From Deinococcus radiopugnans ATCC 19172 (GTDB lineage: Bacteria > Deinococcota > Deinococci > Deinococcales > Deinococcaceae): a stretch of DNA of 64,000 nt. The translations under genes were made by a program, and so were the position numbers. The stretch's first letter is position 1, and every line of letters begins with the position of its first letter. The stretch covers positions 62,001-126,000 of the forward strand of contig NZ_VDMO01000007.1 in assembly GCF_006335125.1 (NCBI RefSeq). The letters are read 5' to 3'. The notes under the pieces are model-generated. The model saw only the letters and a program-made list of their open reading frames with translations, was not told where the DNA came from and did no database searches. Shown here in pieces: positions 29,144 through 38,507 of the stretch.

Positions 29144-30177
29144 GATTTGTTCCGCTGGAGTGGCAGGCCACCGATCCAGGCCGGGGGGGCTTGAATAACA
29201 ACGATGGAGGCCAGCCACTGATCCACGGCTCCTGACACCCCGGCTCCGGTTCGCATCTTCGCGGCGTCGCGCTCCGCGTAATGCCAGTGATCGAGGATGC
29301 CCAGACCCTCTAATTTATCCAATGCTGCCTCGAAATACTCGCGTGGTCGCCTGCGATTCCCCGAAGACCGCATATGTGCCACTGTGGGCAATAGACAGGC
29401 CCAGGTCAGAAGCTGCCCAACCCTGATGCGCTTTTCTGTTCTGCGCTGAGGGCCATGATGATCAATGCGGTACCAGTAGGCCAGTTCTTTGCCGATCTGT
29501 TTGGCCCACAGGTTTGATCCCCTGGCGCTCAGCGCAGTCAACACCGATGGCATGGGTGCGTAGGATCTGTGGAAATAATCTACCCACGCACCGAGCGCTA
29601 TGTCCCAGATCACGTGACAGGTCACACCTCGCAGTGTGCGCTGTTCCCGTTTGCCCATCACAGCGATCAGCCGCTGGGAGTACACCCGCTGCAATCCAGA
29701 TGTCTTTCGCCCGTTTTTCCCGACGCGTTTGAGACTTCGCTCCACGGGTGAAATCTCGATGCGGACGCGTTCGATGTGTTTCAACGCACTCTCGATTTCG
29801 AGGAGGTCACTCGTCCTGACCCCGCCGTGCGGGTGGAGCTTGTACCCCAGGTCTCTGGCCACCGTCCGCGCGTCGAGCGAAACCGCCTGGTAACCATCTG
29901 CATTCTTGCCCCTGTGAATCTCGGCCCGAAGAAGCGTCCAGACGTCAGCCGTCCGTGGACCGAGCTTGCTGAACTGCCTCATCAGTTCATCAAACAGGTC
30001 AAGGCCCTCGTCGTGATAGCTGATAGTTATCCCGGGCTGTCGTTCCCGGTAGACCGGCAAGCCACCTTCTATCTGCCACACATCAGATGTCCTCAGCGCT
30101 CTTTCAGCCACCATCATGGGCCGAGCCGATGGGACCAAAAGCATGTGCCCTGTCAGTTCAGGCTTATCTACGTTCAT
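29128..30177 (-). CDS. rep: Plasmid replication initiator (Rep)-like protein
   Basis: 349 residues. The middle part has EIHRGKNADGYQAVSLDARTVARDLGYKLHPHGGVRTSDLLEIESALKHIERVRIEI, a winged-helix-like stretch, followed by TCHVIWDIALGAWVDYF and LSARGSNLWAKQIGKELAYWYRI, the second winged-helix-like part found in two-domain plasmid initiators. AGGAAAGACACAGG stands before the ATG. The iteron array at its 3' end and the prim-pol and helicase genes downstream support the role. Not matched to a named Rep family by eye. Confidence 0.65.
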   Translation of the reverse strand: MNVDKPELTGHMLLVPSARPMMVAERALRTSDVWQIEGGLPVYRERQPGITISYHDEGLDLFDELMRQFSKLGPRTADVWTLLRAEIHRGKNADGYQAVSLDARTVARDLGYKLHPHGGVRTSDLLEIESALKHIERVRIEISPVERSLKRVGKNGRKTSGLQRVYSQRLIAVMGKREQRTLRGVTCHVIWDIALGAWVDYFHRSYAPMPSVLTALSARGSNLWAKQIGKELAYWYRIDHHGPQRRTEKRIRVGQLLTWACLLPTVAHMRSSGNRRRPREYFEAALDKLEGLGILDHWHYAERDAAKMRTGAGVSGAVDQWLASIVVIQAPPAWIGGLPLQRNKSPPGD

Positions 30178-30431
30178 TGGCGCCCTGTGTCTTTCCTGCT
30201 CACTGACAAGGTGACGCGGGGGCGCTGCTCCTGATATGTATTGACCGGCTTACCTAACTTCTGACCTGCCCAGGGTGAGGGCAACCAAGATGCCCACGTG
30301 TCAACCACGGCTGGGGCGCTCACGAATCTTCGTTATCGCGAAGGTTGTCGGTGCAGCGACGGATAACATCATGGTATGGCAGTAGTGCGTCCGTTGCTCC
30401 TGTGCCGTTCACGGCAGGGAAACCGCTCATT

Positions 30432-30638
30432 TCAGTCGCCCTGGGCCATTTGGCCAGACATCATTCGATCAATAGTGGATACGGGGAAATACAGGTGACG
30501 CTTTCCAGGTCTGACAACAGGAACTGTGCCCGCCCTCGCAAGGGCATAGAGCGCGTCGCGGGAGTAAGCGATGTAACCGTAGTGCTCTTTCTGATATGTC
30601 AGGACTTCAGGAACAGTTAGCAACCTTTTCATGGTCAT
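30432..30638 (-). CDS. Excisionase / AlpA-like helix-turn-helix protein
   Basis: 68 residues from the ATG at 30638, preceded by AAGGAGAT. KRLLTVPEVLTYQKEHYGYIAYSRDALYALARAGTVPVVRPGKRHLYFPVSTIDRMM is a MerR-like winged helix of the excisionase/AlpA type (LTVPEVL...S...iY.l...G.iP..k.Gkr..f....l...). In integrated elements such proteins direct excision and/or activate genes. Located about 1.2 kb inside the right end and divergent from the AT-rich gene at 30767. Confidence 0.75.
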   Translation of the reverse strand: MTMKRLLTVPEVLTYQKEHYGYIAYSRDALYALARAGTVPVVRPGKRHLYFPVSTIDRMMSGQMAQGD

Positions 30639-30766
30639 ACCGATCTCCTTCGTACAAGCGCATTTGGTCTTGGCTTGTAAAAGAATCATATGACTTCGCC
30701 TATAACATAATCAACGCTCAAAACCGTGACGTTTGCGTGACCTGGGCGGACAAAATGGGGGAATCC

Positions 30767-31672
30767 ATGGCAAAAATTCAATATTTCGACTTTGAGTGGC
30801 AGCGGCCCAAAGTCGTCTTACAGCTTTCACCCCTCGACGCGCGCCAGATTTTGGATCATCCAAGAGGACACTGGTCTGCTTCGGATGGCACTCCTATTGC
30901 GGATGCGATTGATGTTCAGAGTGGCCTTTTGCTACTTCCGTCAAGCACGGAATGGGAAACAGTTCGTTTGATGGACAGCAAAAACGTGATTGAAAATTTC
31001 ATTATTCGTAATCCGAGTATCCGTCAAATTCGCCACTTAATCAAAAAATTTGGCCGTATGAAAAATAATGGTAGGGTCGAGGACGAACTAGAGCTCACAC
31101 AAACTCGTGTCTCTGTGGCCCAAACTTTGGAAGACTCATATGTAGTGGAAAGTGCTGGCATCTGGATAGAGAATATTAGTCTTATTTATGCTGCAAATCG
31201 TGTATATATCTATAAATTGGGAATGTTAAGCACAGAAGAATTTATTTATGATATTTCCAGTATCCAGAATAAGGTGTTTCAGGATCATTTTTTGAAGCGG
31301 GCTGCGCTGAAAACTTCTGCTGACCGTATGAAGATCTTGACGGATAGTAAGAAATCTACAAAGGAACAGGATGACGTCCTGCAAGAAATATATGTATCGG
31401 TATATGAAGACATCTTAAATACAAAGTTATCCAATATAGATATCTCGATTACTTTAAGTTTTGGAAAAGAGGGAAAAGTGCAGACACATATGAAACCGAA
31501 AAATCTTGAAGATGCGCTTTGGCTCGCTTTCGCGCAGTATGTTTCTGGTGCTACGGAGCTACGCCAGTGTATCCGGTGTGAAAAAGTTTACCCGCACCGT
31601 GGCCATAAGGATCGCCAGTACTGCGGTGGGGCGTGCCGCCAGGCGGCAAGTCGAGCGAGAAGAGGCTTGTAG
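30767..31672 (+). CDS. AT-rich gene, uncharacterised protein with C-terminal zinc-binding motif
   Basis: 301 residues from the ATG at 30767, preceded by GGGGGAA; the frame is open further upstream. Base composition is far more AT-rich than anything else in the window, a sign of recent transfer from a low-GC source. The body is not recognised. The C-terminus reads RQCIRCEKVYPHRGHKDRQYCGGACRQAASRARR, a C-x2-C...C-x3-C zinc-finger pattern like the CGNR-type treble clef. It occupies the cargo position next to attR. A defence or regulatory role is conceivable but unproven. Confidence 0.6.
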   Translation: MAKIQYFDFEWQRPKVVLQLSPLDARQILDHPRGHWSASDGTPIADAIDVQSGLLLLPSSTEWETVRLMDSKNVIENFIIRNPSIRQIRHLIKKFGRMKNNGRVEDELELTQTRVSVAQTLEDSYVVESAGIWIENISLIYAANRVYIYKLGMLSTEEFIYDISSIQNKVFQDHFLKRAALKTSADRMKILTDSKKSTKEQDDVLQEIYVSVYEDILNTKLSNIDISITLSFGKEGKVQTHMKPKNLEDALWLAFAQYVSGATELRQCIRCEKVYPHRGHKDRQYCGGACRQAASRARRGL

Positions 31673-31674
31673 AG

Positions 31675-31694
31675 TGCAACATCTGTGCAACAAC
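31675..31694 (+). repeat. Right-end TGCAAC tandem repeats (possible integrase arm sites)
   Basis: TGCAACATC (31675-31683) and TGCAACAAC (31686-31694), 11-bp period, same orientation as the pair at 10582-10601. They sit about 115 nt inside attR. Confidence 0.55.
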
Positions 31695-31809
31695 CGGACC
31701 CGGATGAGTACGTATCGCCTCAGGTGATTTCGGGGCTACGACTTGAAAATATGCCGCCTATACGTACTTTCTCCTACCACCTCCAATCAGCCTTGACTTT
31801 TGATTGGAT

Positions 31810-31856
<47 letters not shown>

Positions 31857-31860
31857 ACGG

Positions 31861-31889
31861 AAACGCAGCCTCAGCGCTGCGTTTCTTTT
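31861..31889 (+). terminator. Original tRNA-Lys terminator, displaced by the element
   Basis: Stem AAACGCAGC/GCTGCGTTT (31861-31869, 31876-31884) followed by CTTTT. Before integration it stood directly behind tRNA-Lys. Confidence 0.85.
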
Positions 31890-31975
31890 ATGTTGCCGCT
31901 CTTCTTGGAAATGCGCTGAAACTGGCAGGTGTATAGGTTTGACGGGGAGGCATCAGTCCGCCGTCTGTACGGCTG

Positions 31976-32018
31976 AAAGGCGGGGAAGCAGTTGAACTTC
32001 TGCTTCCCCGCCTTTCTC
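31976..32018. terminator. Bidirectional terminator after ppsA
   Basis: A 16-bp perfect stem (AAAGGCGGGGAAGCAG at 31976-31991 with its complement at 32000-32015), flanked by T- and A-rich bases on the two sides. It lies 20 nt beyond the ppsA stop. Confidence 0.85.
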
Positions 32019-32038
32019 TTCCTGCTCGTCAACTCCAC

Positions 32039-34411
32039 TCAGGCGCTGGCGGTCTCTCCCGGCTCCTGCGCCAGATGTAGCCAGGTGCTCAGCACCGAAT
32101 CCGGGTTCAGGCTCACCGAGTCGATGCCCTGGTCCATCAGCCACTGGGCCAGCGCCGGGTGATCGCTCGGCCCCTGCCCGCAGATGCCGATGTACTTGCC
32201 CGCCCGCTTGGCTGCGGCAATCGCCTGCGCCATCAGCGCCAGCACTGCCGGGTCCTGCTCGTCGAACAGGTCCGCCACCAGGCCCGAGTCACGGTCTAGC
32301 GCCAGCGTGAGCTGGGTCAGGTCGTTGCTGCCGATGGAAAAGCCGTCGAAGTGTTCCAGGAACTGCTCGGCCAGGATGGCGTTGCTGGGAATCTCGCACA
32401 TCATGATGATCTTCAGGTCATTGACGCCGCGCTTGAGGCCGTTCTTCTCCAGAATCTCCAGCACGGTTTTCGCCTCGCCCACGGTGCGGACGAAAGGAAT
32501 CATAATCTGCACGTTGGTCAGGCCCATGTCGTCGCGCACGGCCCGCATGGCGTCGCATTCCAGCGCGAAGGCGGCGGCGAAGTCGGGGCTGCGGTAGCGG
32601 CTGGCCCCCCGGAAGCCGATCATCGGGTTTTCCTCGTGAGGCTCGTAGGCCGCGCCGCCGATCAGGTGGGCGTACTCGTTGCTCTTGAAGTCCGACAGGC
32701 GCACGATCACCGGTTTGGGCGCAAACGCGGCGGCGATGTTCGCCACGCCTTCCATCAGCTTGTCGCGGAAGAAATCGCGCGGCGAGGCGTAGCCGCGGAT
32801 GCGCTCGTCGATGGCGGCCTTCACGTCCTGCGGGACGTCCGGGTAATCCAGCAGGGCACGCGGGTGAACGCCGATCACGTTCGAGCAGATGAACTCCACG
32901 CGGGCCAGCCCCACGCCCTCGTTGGGCAGCGCCGCGAACGAGAAGGCGCGGTCTGGCGAGGCCACGTTCATCATGATCTTCATGGGGACGTCGGGCATGG
33001 CGTCCAGCTCGATGCGGTGAACCTTGAAGTCACGCTGGCCCTCGTAGACGTAGCCGGTGTCGCCCTCGGCGCACGACACCGTGACGGTCTGCCCGCTTTT
33101 CAGCTCGCGGGTGGCATTGCCGCTGCCCACCACGGCAGGAATGCCCAGCTCACGGGCGATGATCGCGGCGTGGCAGGTGCGGCCGCCCCGGTTGGTCACG
33201 ATGGCGCTGGCGCGTTTCATCACCGGTTCCCAGTCGGGGTCCGTCATGTCAGCCACCAGCACGTCGCCGTCCTGCACGCTGTCCATCTGCGAGATGTCGC
33301 TCACCACGCGTACCACGCCGCTGCCGACGCGGTTGCCCACGGCGCGGCCTTCGATCAGGACCGTGCCGCCGCCCTCGATCTCGAAGCGCTCCAGCGTGCG
33401 CCCGCTGCGGCTCTGCACCGTTTCGGGGCGGGCCTGCAGAATGTAGATCAGGCCGTCGCGCCCGTCCTTGCCCCACTCGATGTCCATGGGGCGGTCGTAG
33501 TGGTCCTCGATGGCGACGCACTGCCGCGCCAGTTCGGTCAGGTCATCGTCGGACAGGCAGAAGCGCTGCGCGTCTTCGGGGGAGACGTCCACGCTGTCCA
33601 CGCCGCCGCCGTCCGCGTAGATCATCTTGCGGGCCTTGCTGCCCAGGGTGCGGCGCAGCACGGCCTGCTTGCCCGCCTTCAGCGCGGGTTTGTAGACGAA
33701 GAATTCATCGGGGTTGATCGCGCCCTGCACCACCAGTTCGCCCAGGCCGTACGCGGCGGTGACCAGCACGGCGTCGCGGTAGCCGCTCTCGGTGTCCAGG
33801 GTAAAGGCCACGCCCGACACGCCCAGATCGGTGCGGACCATGCGCTGAATCCCGGCGGACAGCGCCACCTCGGCGTGCGCGAAATCGTGATGGACGCGGT
33901 AGCTGATGGCGCGGTCGTTGTAGAGACTGGCAAAGACGAGGCGGACGTGGTGCAGCACGCTCTCGATCCCGCGCACGTTGAGGAAAGTCTCCTGCTGCCC
34001 GGCAAAGCTGGCCTCGGGGAGGTCCTCGGCGGTGGCGCTGGAGCGCACGGCCACGTCGGGATCACTCACGCCGGACTCGTGGGCCATGCCCTCGTAGCCC
34101 TCACGAATGGCGTCTTCCAGCGCTTTCGGCAGGGCCGCGCCTTCCACCCAGCCGCGAATCTCCTTGCCCGCCGCCGCCAGCGCCACCACGTCGTTGACGT
34201 CCAGCGCCGAGAGGCGGGCGTTGATCTTTTCCTCAATGCTGTTCTCGCTCAGAAAGGCGCGGAAGGCGTCGGCGGTGGTGGCAAAGCCCCCCGGCACCCG
34301 GACCCCGGCCCCGGCCAGCCCGTGAATCATCTCGCCGATGGAGGCATTCTTGCCGCCCACGGTGTCCACGTCGGTCATCCTTAGTGTCTGGAACGCTCTG
34401 GTCATCTGCAT
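32039..34411 (-). CDS. ppsA: Phosphoenolpyruvate synthase
   Basis: 790 residues. Makes phosphoenolpyruvate from pyruvate and ATP in gluconeogenesis. The N-terminal nucleotide-binding domain begins [15 protein letters not shown] and contains [27 protein letters not shown]. The central swivelling domain has [21 protein letters not shown] with the phosphohistidine (TCHAAI). The C-terminal TIM-barrel part has [23 protein letters not shown] and [33 protein letters not shown]. The ATG at 34411 follows GGAGAA. A -10-like TAAACT (34496-34491) lies upstream. The ppsR regulator is divergently placed, separated by a tnpB IS. Confidence 0.95.
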   Translation of the reverse strand: MQMTRAFQTLRMTDVDTVGGKNASIGEMIHGLAGAGVRVPGGFATTADAFRAFLSENSIEEKINARLSALDVNDVVALAAAGKEIRGWVEGAALPKALEDAIREGYEGMAHESGVSDPDVAVRSSATAEDLPEASFAGQQETFLNVRGIESVLHHVRLVFASLYNDRAISYRVHHDFAHAEVALSAGIQRMVRTDLGVSGVAFTLDTESGYRDAVLVTAAYGLGELVVQGAINPDEFFVYKPALKAGKQAVLRRTLGSKARKMIYADGGGVDSVDVSPEDAQRFCLSDDDLTELARQCVAIEDHYDRPMDIEWGKDGRDGLIYILQARPETVQSRSGRTLERFEIEGGGTVLIEGRAVGNRVGSGVVRVVSDISQMDSVQDGDVLVADMTDPDWEPVMKRASAIVTNRGGRTCHAAIIARELGIPAVVGSGNATRELKSGQTVTVSCAEGDTGYVYEGQRDFKVHRIELDAMPDVPMKIMMNVASPDRAFSFAALPNEGVGLARVEFICSNVIGVHPRALLDYPDVPQDVKAAIDERIRGYASPRDFFRDKLMEGVANIAAAFAPKPVIVRLSDFKSNEYAHLIGGAAYEPHEENPMIGFRGASRYRSPDFAAAFALECDAMRAVRDDMGLTNVQIMIPFVRTVGEAKTVLEILEKNGLKRGVNDLKIIMMCEIPSNAILAEQFLEHFDGFSIGSNDLTQLTLALDRDSGLVADLFDEQDPAVLALMAQAIAAAKRAGKYIGICGQGPSDHPALAQWLMDQGIDSVSLNPDSVLSTWLHLAQEPGETASA

Positions 34412-34556
34412 GGGTTTTCTCCGTTGATGTGGGGAAGAACGTGTAGAAAGCAGTCGGATTAGTGTTGGGGGAACGCCCGCAGTTTAGCGGGTCTGGCGGT
34501 TCAGGACGCGGGCTGTTCCGCTGAGGGAGACACCCGGCCATGAACGTGTGACCACT

Positions 34557-34576
34557 CCCCGTACTGAAGTACGGGG
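34557..34576. repeat. Right-end hairpin of the tnpB element
   Basis: Perfect stem CCCCGTAC/GTACGGGG with loop TGAA. In ISDra2 and relatives the right end also forms the 3' scaffold of the omega (re) RNA that guides TnpB; the guide would be the host DNA just beyond, here around 34530-34550. Confidence 0.65.
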
Positions 34577-34580
34577 CTTC

Positions 34581-35753
34581 TCAGACCACGGCATGCGATA
34601 CCCCGCTACCGTTGAGGGCTGAAGGGACGGCCCGTCCCAGAATGTTCTTCGCCGCGTTATGGTCGGCATTCGCCCTGTGACCGCACTGCACGCACCTGAA
34701 GTTCGCTTGATTCACACGGTTCTCCTTCCCCGTATGACCGCAGGCGTTGCACCGTTGGCTCGTGTAGCGGGGGTCTACAGCGATGACTCTCCGGCCAGCA
34801 CTTTCAGCCTTGCTGGAGAGTTGAAACAGAAATCCGGCCCAGCCTGCATCGAGGATGGAACGGGCGAGGTTGCTCTGGGCCATGCTGCCCACTTGCAGGT
34901 TTTCGTGCGCGATGACGTCGTGTTCGTCGACCAGCTTCCGGGCCGTCTTGTGCTGAAAGTCAAGGCGCTGCCGCCTGACCTTGCGGTGTATTCTGGCGAC
35001 CGACTGAACGGCCTTACGGCGACGCTTGCCGCCTTTCTTGCGGCGGGCCACGGTGCGCTGCTGGACGCGCAGCTTTTTCAAGCTGCGCCCCAGGTGGCAC
35101 GGGTTTTTGATGAACTCCCCGTCCGAGGTGACGGCGAACCACGTCGTTCCCAGGTCAATCCCGACGCTGCAACACGTGGCCGGGAGCGGGGAAAGTGGGA
35201 CTTCGCAGGTGTAGACCGCGTACCACTGATCGACGTCCAGCACGATTTGGAGGGACTTCGGCTTGCCTTCGAGCGGACGGTGCAGCTTGATCTTGACGGC
35301 TCCGATCTTGGGGATGTTGATACGGCGTCCCTCGTCTACGGGCTTGCCGCAGGCTGTCCAGTCGCCTTTTTTGTTGTTCCAGCACTGTTTGAACTTGAAA
35401 CTATCCCACCTTTGGCGGGGTTTAAAACGGGGGAAGCCTGCCCGCTTTGCGCCCTTCTTGACGCGACTAAAGAACGCCTTATACGCTCTGTCCAGGCGGT
35501 CAAACACGTCCTGCAAAACGTGGCTGTAGACGCCGCCATACTCTGGACAAGCCTCCTTGAGGGCGGTGAGTTCGCGCTGCTGATCGTAAGCCGAGAGGGT
35601 CTTGCCGTGCTTCCGGTAGGCTTCCCGGCGCTGTTCCAGGCCCGCGTTGTACAGCGTGCGGGTGAGGCGCAATGTCTCAAACATGGCGGCCTCCTGAGGT
35701 TTAGTGGGGTACAGGCGGTATCGAAATACACGCACGGTGGTATTCTGTTGCAT
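34581..35753 (-). CDS. tnpB: TnpB, RNA-guided nuclease of an IS605-family element
   Basis: 390 residues from the ATG at 35753. Opens with the OrfB N-terminal HTH region (RVFRYRLYPTKPQEAAMFETLRLTRTLYNAGLEQR). The RuvC-like nuclease triad appears intact: Asp200 in GIDLGTT, Glu284 in AHENLQVG and Asp364 in ANADHNAAKNI. The zinc ribbon has Cys335, Cys338, Cys354 and Cys357. TnpB of ISDra2 from D. radiodurans is a demonstrated RNA-guided DNase, so activity is plausible. There is no tnpA next to it. Confidence 0.93.
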   Translation of the reverse strand: MQQNTTVRVFRYRLYPTKPQEAAMFETLRLTRTLYNAGLEQRREAYRKHGKTLSAYDQQRELTALKEACPEYGGVYSHVLQDVFDRLDRAYKAFFSRVKKGAKRAGFPRFKPRQRWDSFKFKQCWNNKKGDWTACGKPVDEGRRINIPKIGAVKIKLHRPLEGKPKSLQIVLDVDQWYAVYTCEVPLSPLPATCCSVGIDLGTTWFAVTSDGEFIKNPCHLGRSLKKLRVQQRTVARRKKGGKRRRKAVQSVARIHRKVRRQRLDFQHKTARKLVDEHDVIAHENLQVGSMAQSNLARSILDAGWAGFLFQLSSKAESAGRRVIAVDPRYTSQRCNACGHTGKENRVNQANFRCVQCGHRANADHNAAKNILGRAVPSALNGSGVSHAVV

Positions 35754-35931
35754 GTGAGGCGGCCTCAATCCGCTTCGCCACGCTCCCGGCTGCTTGAACA
35801 GCGCGGGGGCATTGCTCGTTTAGCTTAGCACAGAACCAGGGGCCTCGGCTTCGTCACCTTAGCGGGCTGGTGTCGCTAGACCCCGCTCTAAAGAACGGGG
35901 CATGTGCGTCACTTTCTGTCACCCTGGAGCC

Positions 35932-36747
35932 ATGTCCACCCCGCCGCCCCGCCCGGTGCTGATCGTCAGTGATCACACCGGCCTGACCGCCGACAACATC
36001 GCCCGCGCGCTGCTGTCTCACTTTCCGGGGCAGCCGCTGCGCTACGTGGCCCGGCCCTTCACGGCGGACGTGGCGGCGGCGCGCGCCGTGGCGCAGGAGG
36101 TCACGGCGCTGAGTGAGGCGGGGGAACGCCCGATCCTCTTCACCACCATTACCCAGCCTGAAGTCCTGGCCGAGTTGCAGGCCGCCCCCGCCCGCCTGTT
36201 CGACCTGTTGACCCCCGGCATCAACGCGCTGGAGGACGAGCTGGGGCAACCGGCGGCGCGCACGGTGGGCGGCTATCACGACATGCACGACACCGGCGCG
36301 TACCTGGGGCGCATGGAGGCGCTGGACTTTGCGCTGGCCACCGACGACGGCGTCGGCGACCGGCAGTACGGGCTGGCCGATGTGATTCTGGTGGGCGTCA
36401 GCCGGGTGGGCAAAACCCCCACCAGCCTGTTTCTGGCGTTGCAGCACGGGGTCCGCGCCAGCAATTACCCGCTGGCCGAGGACGACTTCGAGCGCGACAG
36501 CCTGCCCCTGCCGCTGGAGAAGCACCGCGACAAGCTGTACGGCCTGACCATCGACCCGCGAAGGCTGCACGCCATCCGCACCCAGCGCAAGGCAGGCAGC
36601 CGCTACGCCAGCCCCGAACAGTGCGAATTCGAAGTGCGCCGTGCCGAACGGCTGTTTCAGCGCGTGGGCCTGCCGGTGCGCGACACCACCAGTACCAGCG
36701 TCGAGGAGATCGCGGCGGGGGTTCTGAACGCGTTGCGGCGGCGATAG
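35932..36747 (+). CDS. ppsR: PEP synthase regulatory protein (DUF299 kinase/pyrophosphorylase)
   Basis: 271 residues. Adds phosphate to and removes it from a Thr of PEP synthase to switch it off and on; such proteins are encoded next to ppsA. It starts [24 protein letters not shown] (family N-terminus), has the P-loop-like [15 protein letters not shown] around residue 155-170 and [19 protein letters not shown] at the end. The ATG at 35932 follows CTGGAG; the frame is open further upstream. Its partner ppsA is the neighbour beyond the inserted tnpB element. Confidence 0.93.
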   Translation: MSTPPPRPVLIVSDHTGLTADNIARALLSHFPGQPLRYVARPFTADVAAARAVAQEVTALSEAGERPILFTTITQPEVLAELQAAPARLFDLLTPGINALEDELGQPAARTVGGYHDMHDTGAYLGRMEALDFALATDDGVGDRQYGLADVILVGVSRVGKTPTSLFLALQHGVRASNYPLAEDDFERDSLPLPLEKHRDKLYGLTIDPRRLHAIRTQRKAGSRYASPEQCEFEVRRAERLFQRVGLPVRDTTSTSVEEIAAGVLNALRRR

Positions 36748-36748
36748 C

Positions 36749-37711
36749 TCAGGGATTGGTCCAGTACGACCACTGATGTCCACCAGCACACGCCGCCGTG
36801 AACGCTGCGCCGCTTTTGCTCAGGCGGGCGGGTTGTTGGCAGGTGGGGCAGATGGGCCTGGCGGGGGTGTTGCCGCTGCAGACTGTGCACTTGAAGTAGT
36901 AATTCTTGCCGTACTGAATGGAAAGCTGGTCGGACCCGCACTGGCGACAGGTGGGTGTGTGCACAGCAGTAGGAAGGGCAGGTGCAGCAACAGGCACGCA
37001 GTGGGGAGGGAAGGTCACCCCGGTGAGTCCTCTGGGCGGGGCGGGATGGGGAACTGCCGGCGCTGACGCCGTATCAGCTTGAACGTCTCTGGCCGGGACA
37101 TGCCTGTTCCGCAGAAAGGCGCAGATGCGGGTCATCTCGGTGTCGCTGAAAGCGAAAGCCGTGAGGCTTCCACGCAGCTGATTGACAGAGTTCTGTACCC
37201 GCTCGGGCACCTGATCGGCCTTCACCACCTCTGGGACCTCGGTCTTGCGGTTGATCCGCCCACCGTCAGAGATCGCCACCAGCACCTCGCGCCGCATGGC
37301 ACCGAAGGTCCGCTGCTTCAGGCCGAACAGACCCCTGTCCAGCAGCTCGGCGGTGTGCTCGTCCAGCAGGGCGCACAGCAGCTCAAGCTGTCTGCGTCCC
37401 TGAAGCACAGGCGACGGCATGCCCCGGCCCTGACGGTTCCACCAGCGCGTCCACTCGCCCTGTTCGTTCACGCTGATCTGCCCGGCGACGCTCTTGCTTT
37501 CCACCACCACCAGTCCAAAACGCAGCACGATCAGGTGATCGATCTGGGCCACCTCGCCCCCACGCTCCACGCGCAGATTGTTCAGGACAAGTTTGTTCGG
37601 GTCTTCGCCAAAGGCCCGCTTCAGGTAATGGGCCATCTGCCGCTCGGCCTCGTACCCCGCGCGGCGCAGCGGATCGGTATGGTTCTGCGTCTCCAGCTCT
37701 TTGATGATCAT
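36749..37711 (-). CDS. NERD-domain protein with C-terminal zinc ribbon
   Basis: 320 residues from the ATG at 37711; a GTG at 37717 is also possible. The NERD (nuclease-related) domain covers residues about 10-135: RRAGYEAERQMAHYLKRAFGE, RVERGGEVAQIDHLIVLRFGLVVVESKSVAGQISVNEQGEW, with the ID..v....g..vvEsK core. A Pro-rich linker is followed by zinc-ribbon pairs (CRQCGSDQLSIQYGKNYYFKCTVC and CPTCQQPARLSKSG). NERD proteins are thought to act on DNA; the substrate is not known. It converges on ppsR with one base between stops. Confidence 0.85.
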   Translation of the reverse strand: MIIKELETQNHTDPLRRAGYEAERQMAHYLKRAFGEDPNKLVLNNLRVERGGEVAQIDHLIVLRFGLVVVESKSVAGQISVNEQGEWTRWWNRQGRGMPSPVLQGRRQLELLCALLDEHTAELLDRGLFGLKQRTFGAMRREVLVAISDGGRINRKTEVPEVVKADQVPERVQNSVNQLRGSLTAFAFSDTEMTRICAFLRNRHVPARDVQADTASAPAVPHPAPPRGLTGVTFPPHCVPVAAPALPTAVHTPTCRQCGSDQLSIQYGKNYYFKCTVCSGNTPARPICPTCQQPARLSKSGAAFTAACAGGHQWSYWTNP

Positions 37712-37748
37712 GGACACGCAGTCTAGAAACTAGCGTCTGACATGACCC

Positions 37749-38507
37749 TCACCCCTCGCCCCGGATAAATGCCCGGTACCCGCTGGGTGTCAGGCCCACT
37801 GCGCCCTTGAACGCGCGGGTGAAGGCGCTGTGGTCAAAGTAGCCGCACTCGACGGCAATCTGCGCCACCGACAATCCGGTCTGCGCCAGCAGCGCCGTGG
37901 CTGCCCCAATGCGCGTGCGCGTCAGCAACTGCGTGGGCGTCAGGCCGTACACCCGCCGGATCTGGCGCTCGAAGGTGCTGACGCTCAGGCCCGCGCTCCG
38001 GGCCAGTTCCGGCACGGTGGGCGGCGCGGCGTACTCGGCCTCTATCCGGGCGGTGGCGGCGGCCAGCCCACGGGCGGAGGCGTGAGAGCGCGGCAGGTGA
38101 AGATCGCGCGACAGGCCCAGCAGGCCCACCGGCGCCTGCGCCTCAATCAGCGTGCGTTTGGTGGTGAGGCACCAGCCCGCCGCGCCGCCGGGGTACAGGT
38201 GCAGTTCCAGGTGTTCGGTCAGCGTGCGGCCCCCCAGAACAGCGGTGTCCTGCTGGGTGTAGGCGGCCCCCAGCGACGCCGGAAAGACCTCGTCGGCCCG
38301 CAATCCCGCAACGCTGGGCCGGCCCAGGCGCTCCAGCAGCGTGCGGTTGGCGTACAGGTAACGGCCCTGTGCATCTTTCACGAAGACCACGGTGTCCGGT
38401 AGATAGTCCAGCACGTCCAGCAGCGCGTCCAGGCCCAGCCGCCGGACGGCCTCTGGCAGCGCCTGATGCCGCTTTGTACCCGTGGGAAAGGCGGAGGGCG
38501 CAGGCAT
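37749..38507 (-). CDS. AraC-family regulator with PAS domain, likely regulator of hydroxyproline degradation
   Basis: 252 residues from the ATG at 38507. N-terminal PAS domain (LLDVLDYLPDTVVFVKDAQGRYLYANRTLLERLGRP), then the AraC helix-turn-helix pair: PPTVPELARSAGLSVSTFERQIRRVYGLTPTQLLTRTRIGAATALLAQTGLSVAQIAVECGYFDHSAFTRAFKGAVGLTPSGYRAFIRG. It is divergent from the hydroxyproline operon with about 80 nt between starts, the usual layout for an activator of that pathway. Its effector is not evident. Confidence 0.88.
   Translation of the reverse strand: MPAPSAFPTGTKRHQALPEAVRRLGLDALLDVLDYLPDTVVFVKDAQGRYLYANRTLLERLGRPSVAGLRADEVFPASLGAAYTQQDTAVLGGRTLTEHLELHLYPGGAAGWCLTTKRTLIEAQAPVGLLGLSRDLHLPRSHASARGLAAATARIEAEYAAPPTVPELARSAGLSVSTFERQIRRVYGLTPTQLLTRTRIGAATALLAQTGLSVAQIAVECGYFDHSAFTRAFKGAVGLTPSGYRAFIRGEG

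Larger units (their letters stand above)
34545..35905 (-). mobile_element. tnpB-only IS200/IS605-family element (IS1341-like)
   Basis: Consists of tnpB with a strong hairpin beyond its 3' end (34557-34576, CCCCGTACTGAAGTACGGGG) and an imperfect hairpin beyond its 5' side (35881-35900), as at the two ends of IS605-family elements. There is no tnpA, so it needs a transposase in trans. Limits are approximate because the element makes no target duplication. It separates ppsA from ppsR. Confidence 0.7.

Noticed and set aside
30345..30370. Inverted repeat CTTCG...CGAAG near 30333 as an operator of rep
   Set aside because: Arms are only 5-6 bp and occur by chance often; no promoter alignment supports it.
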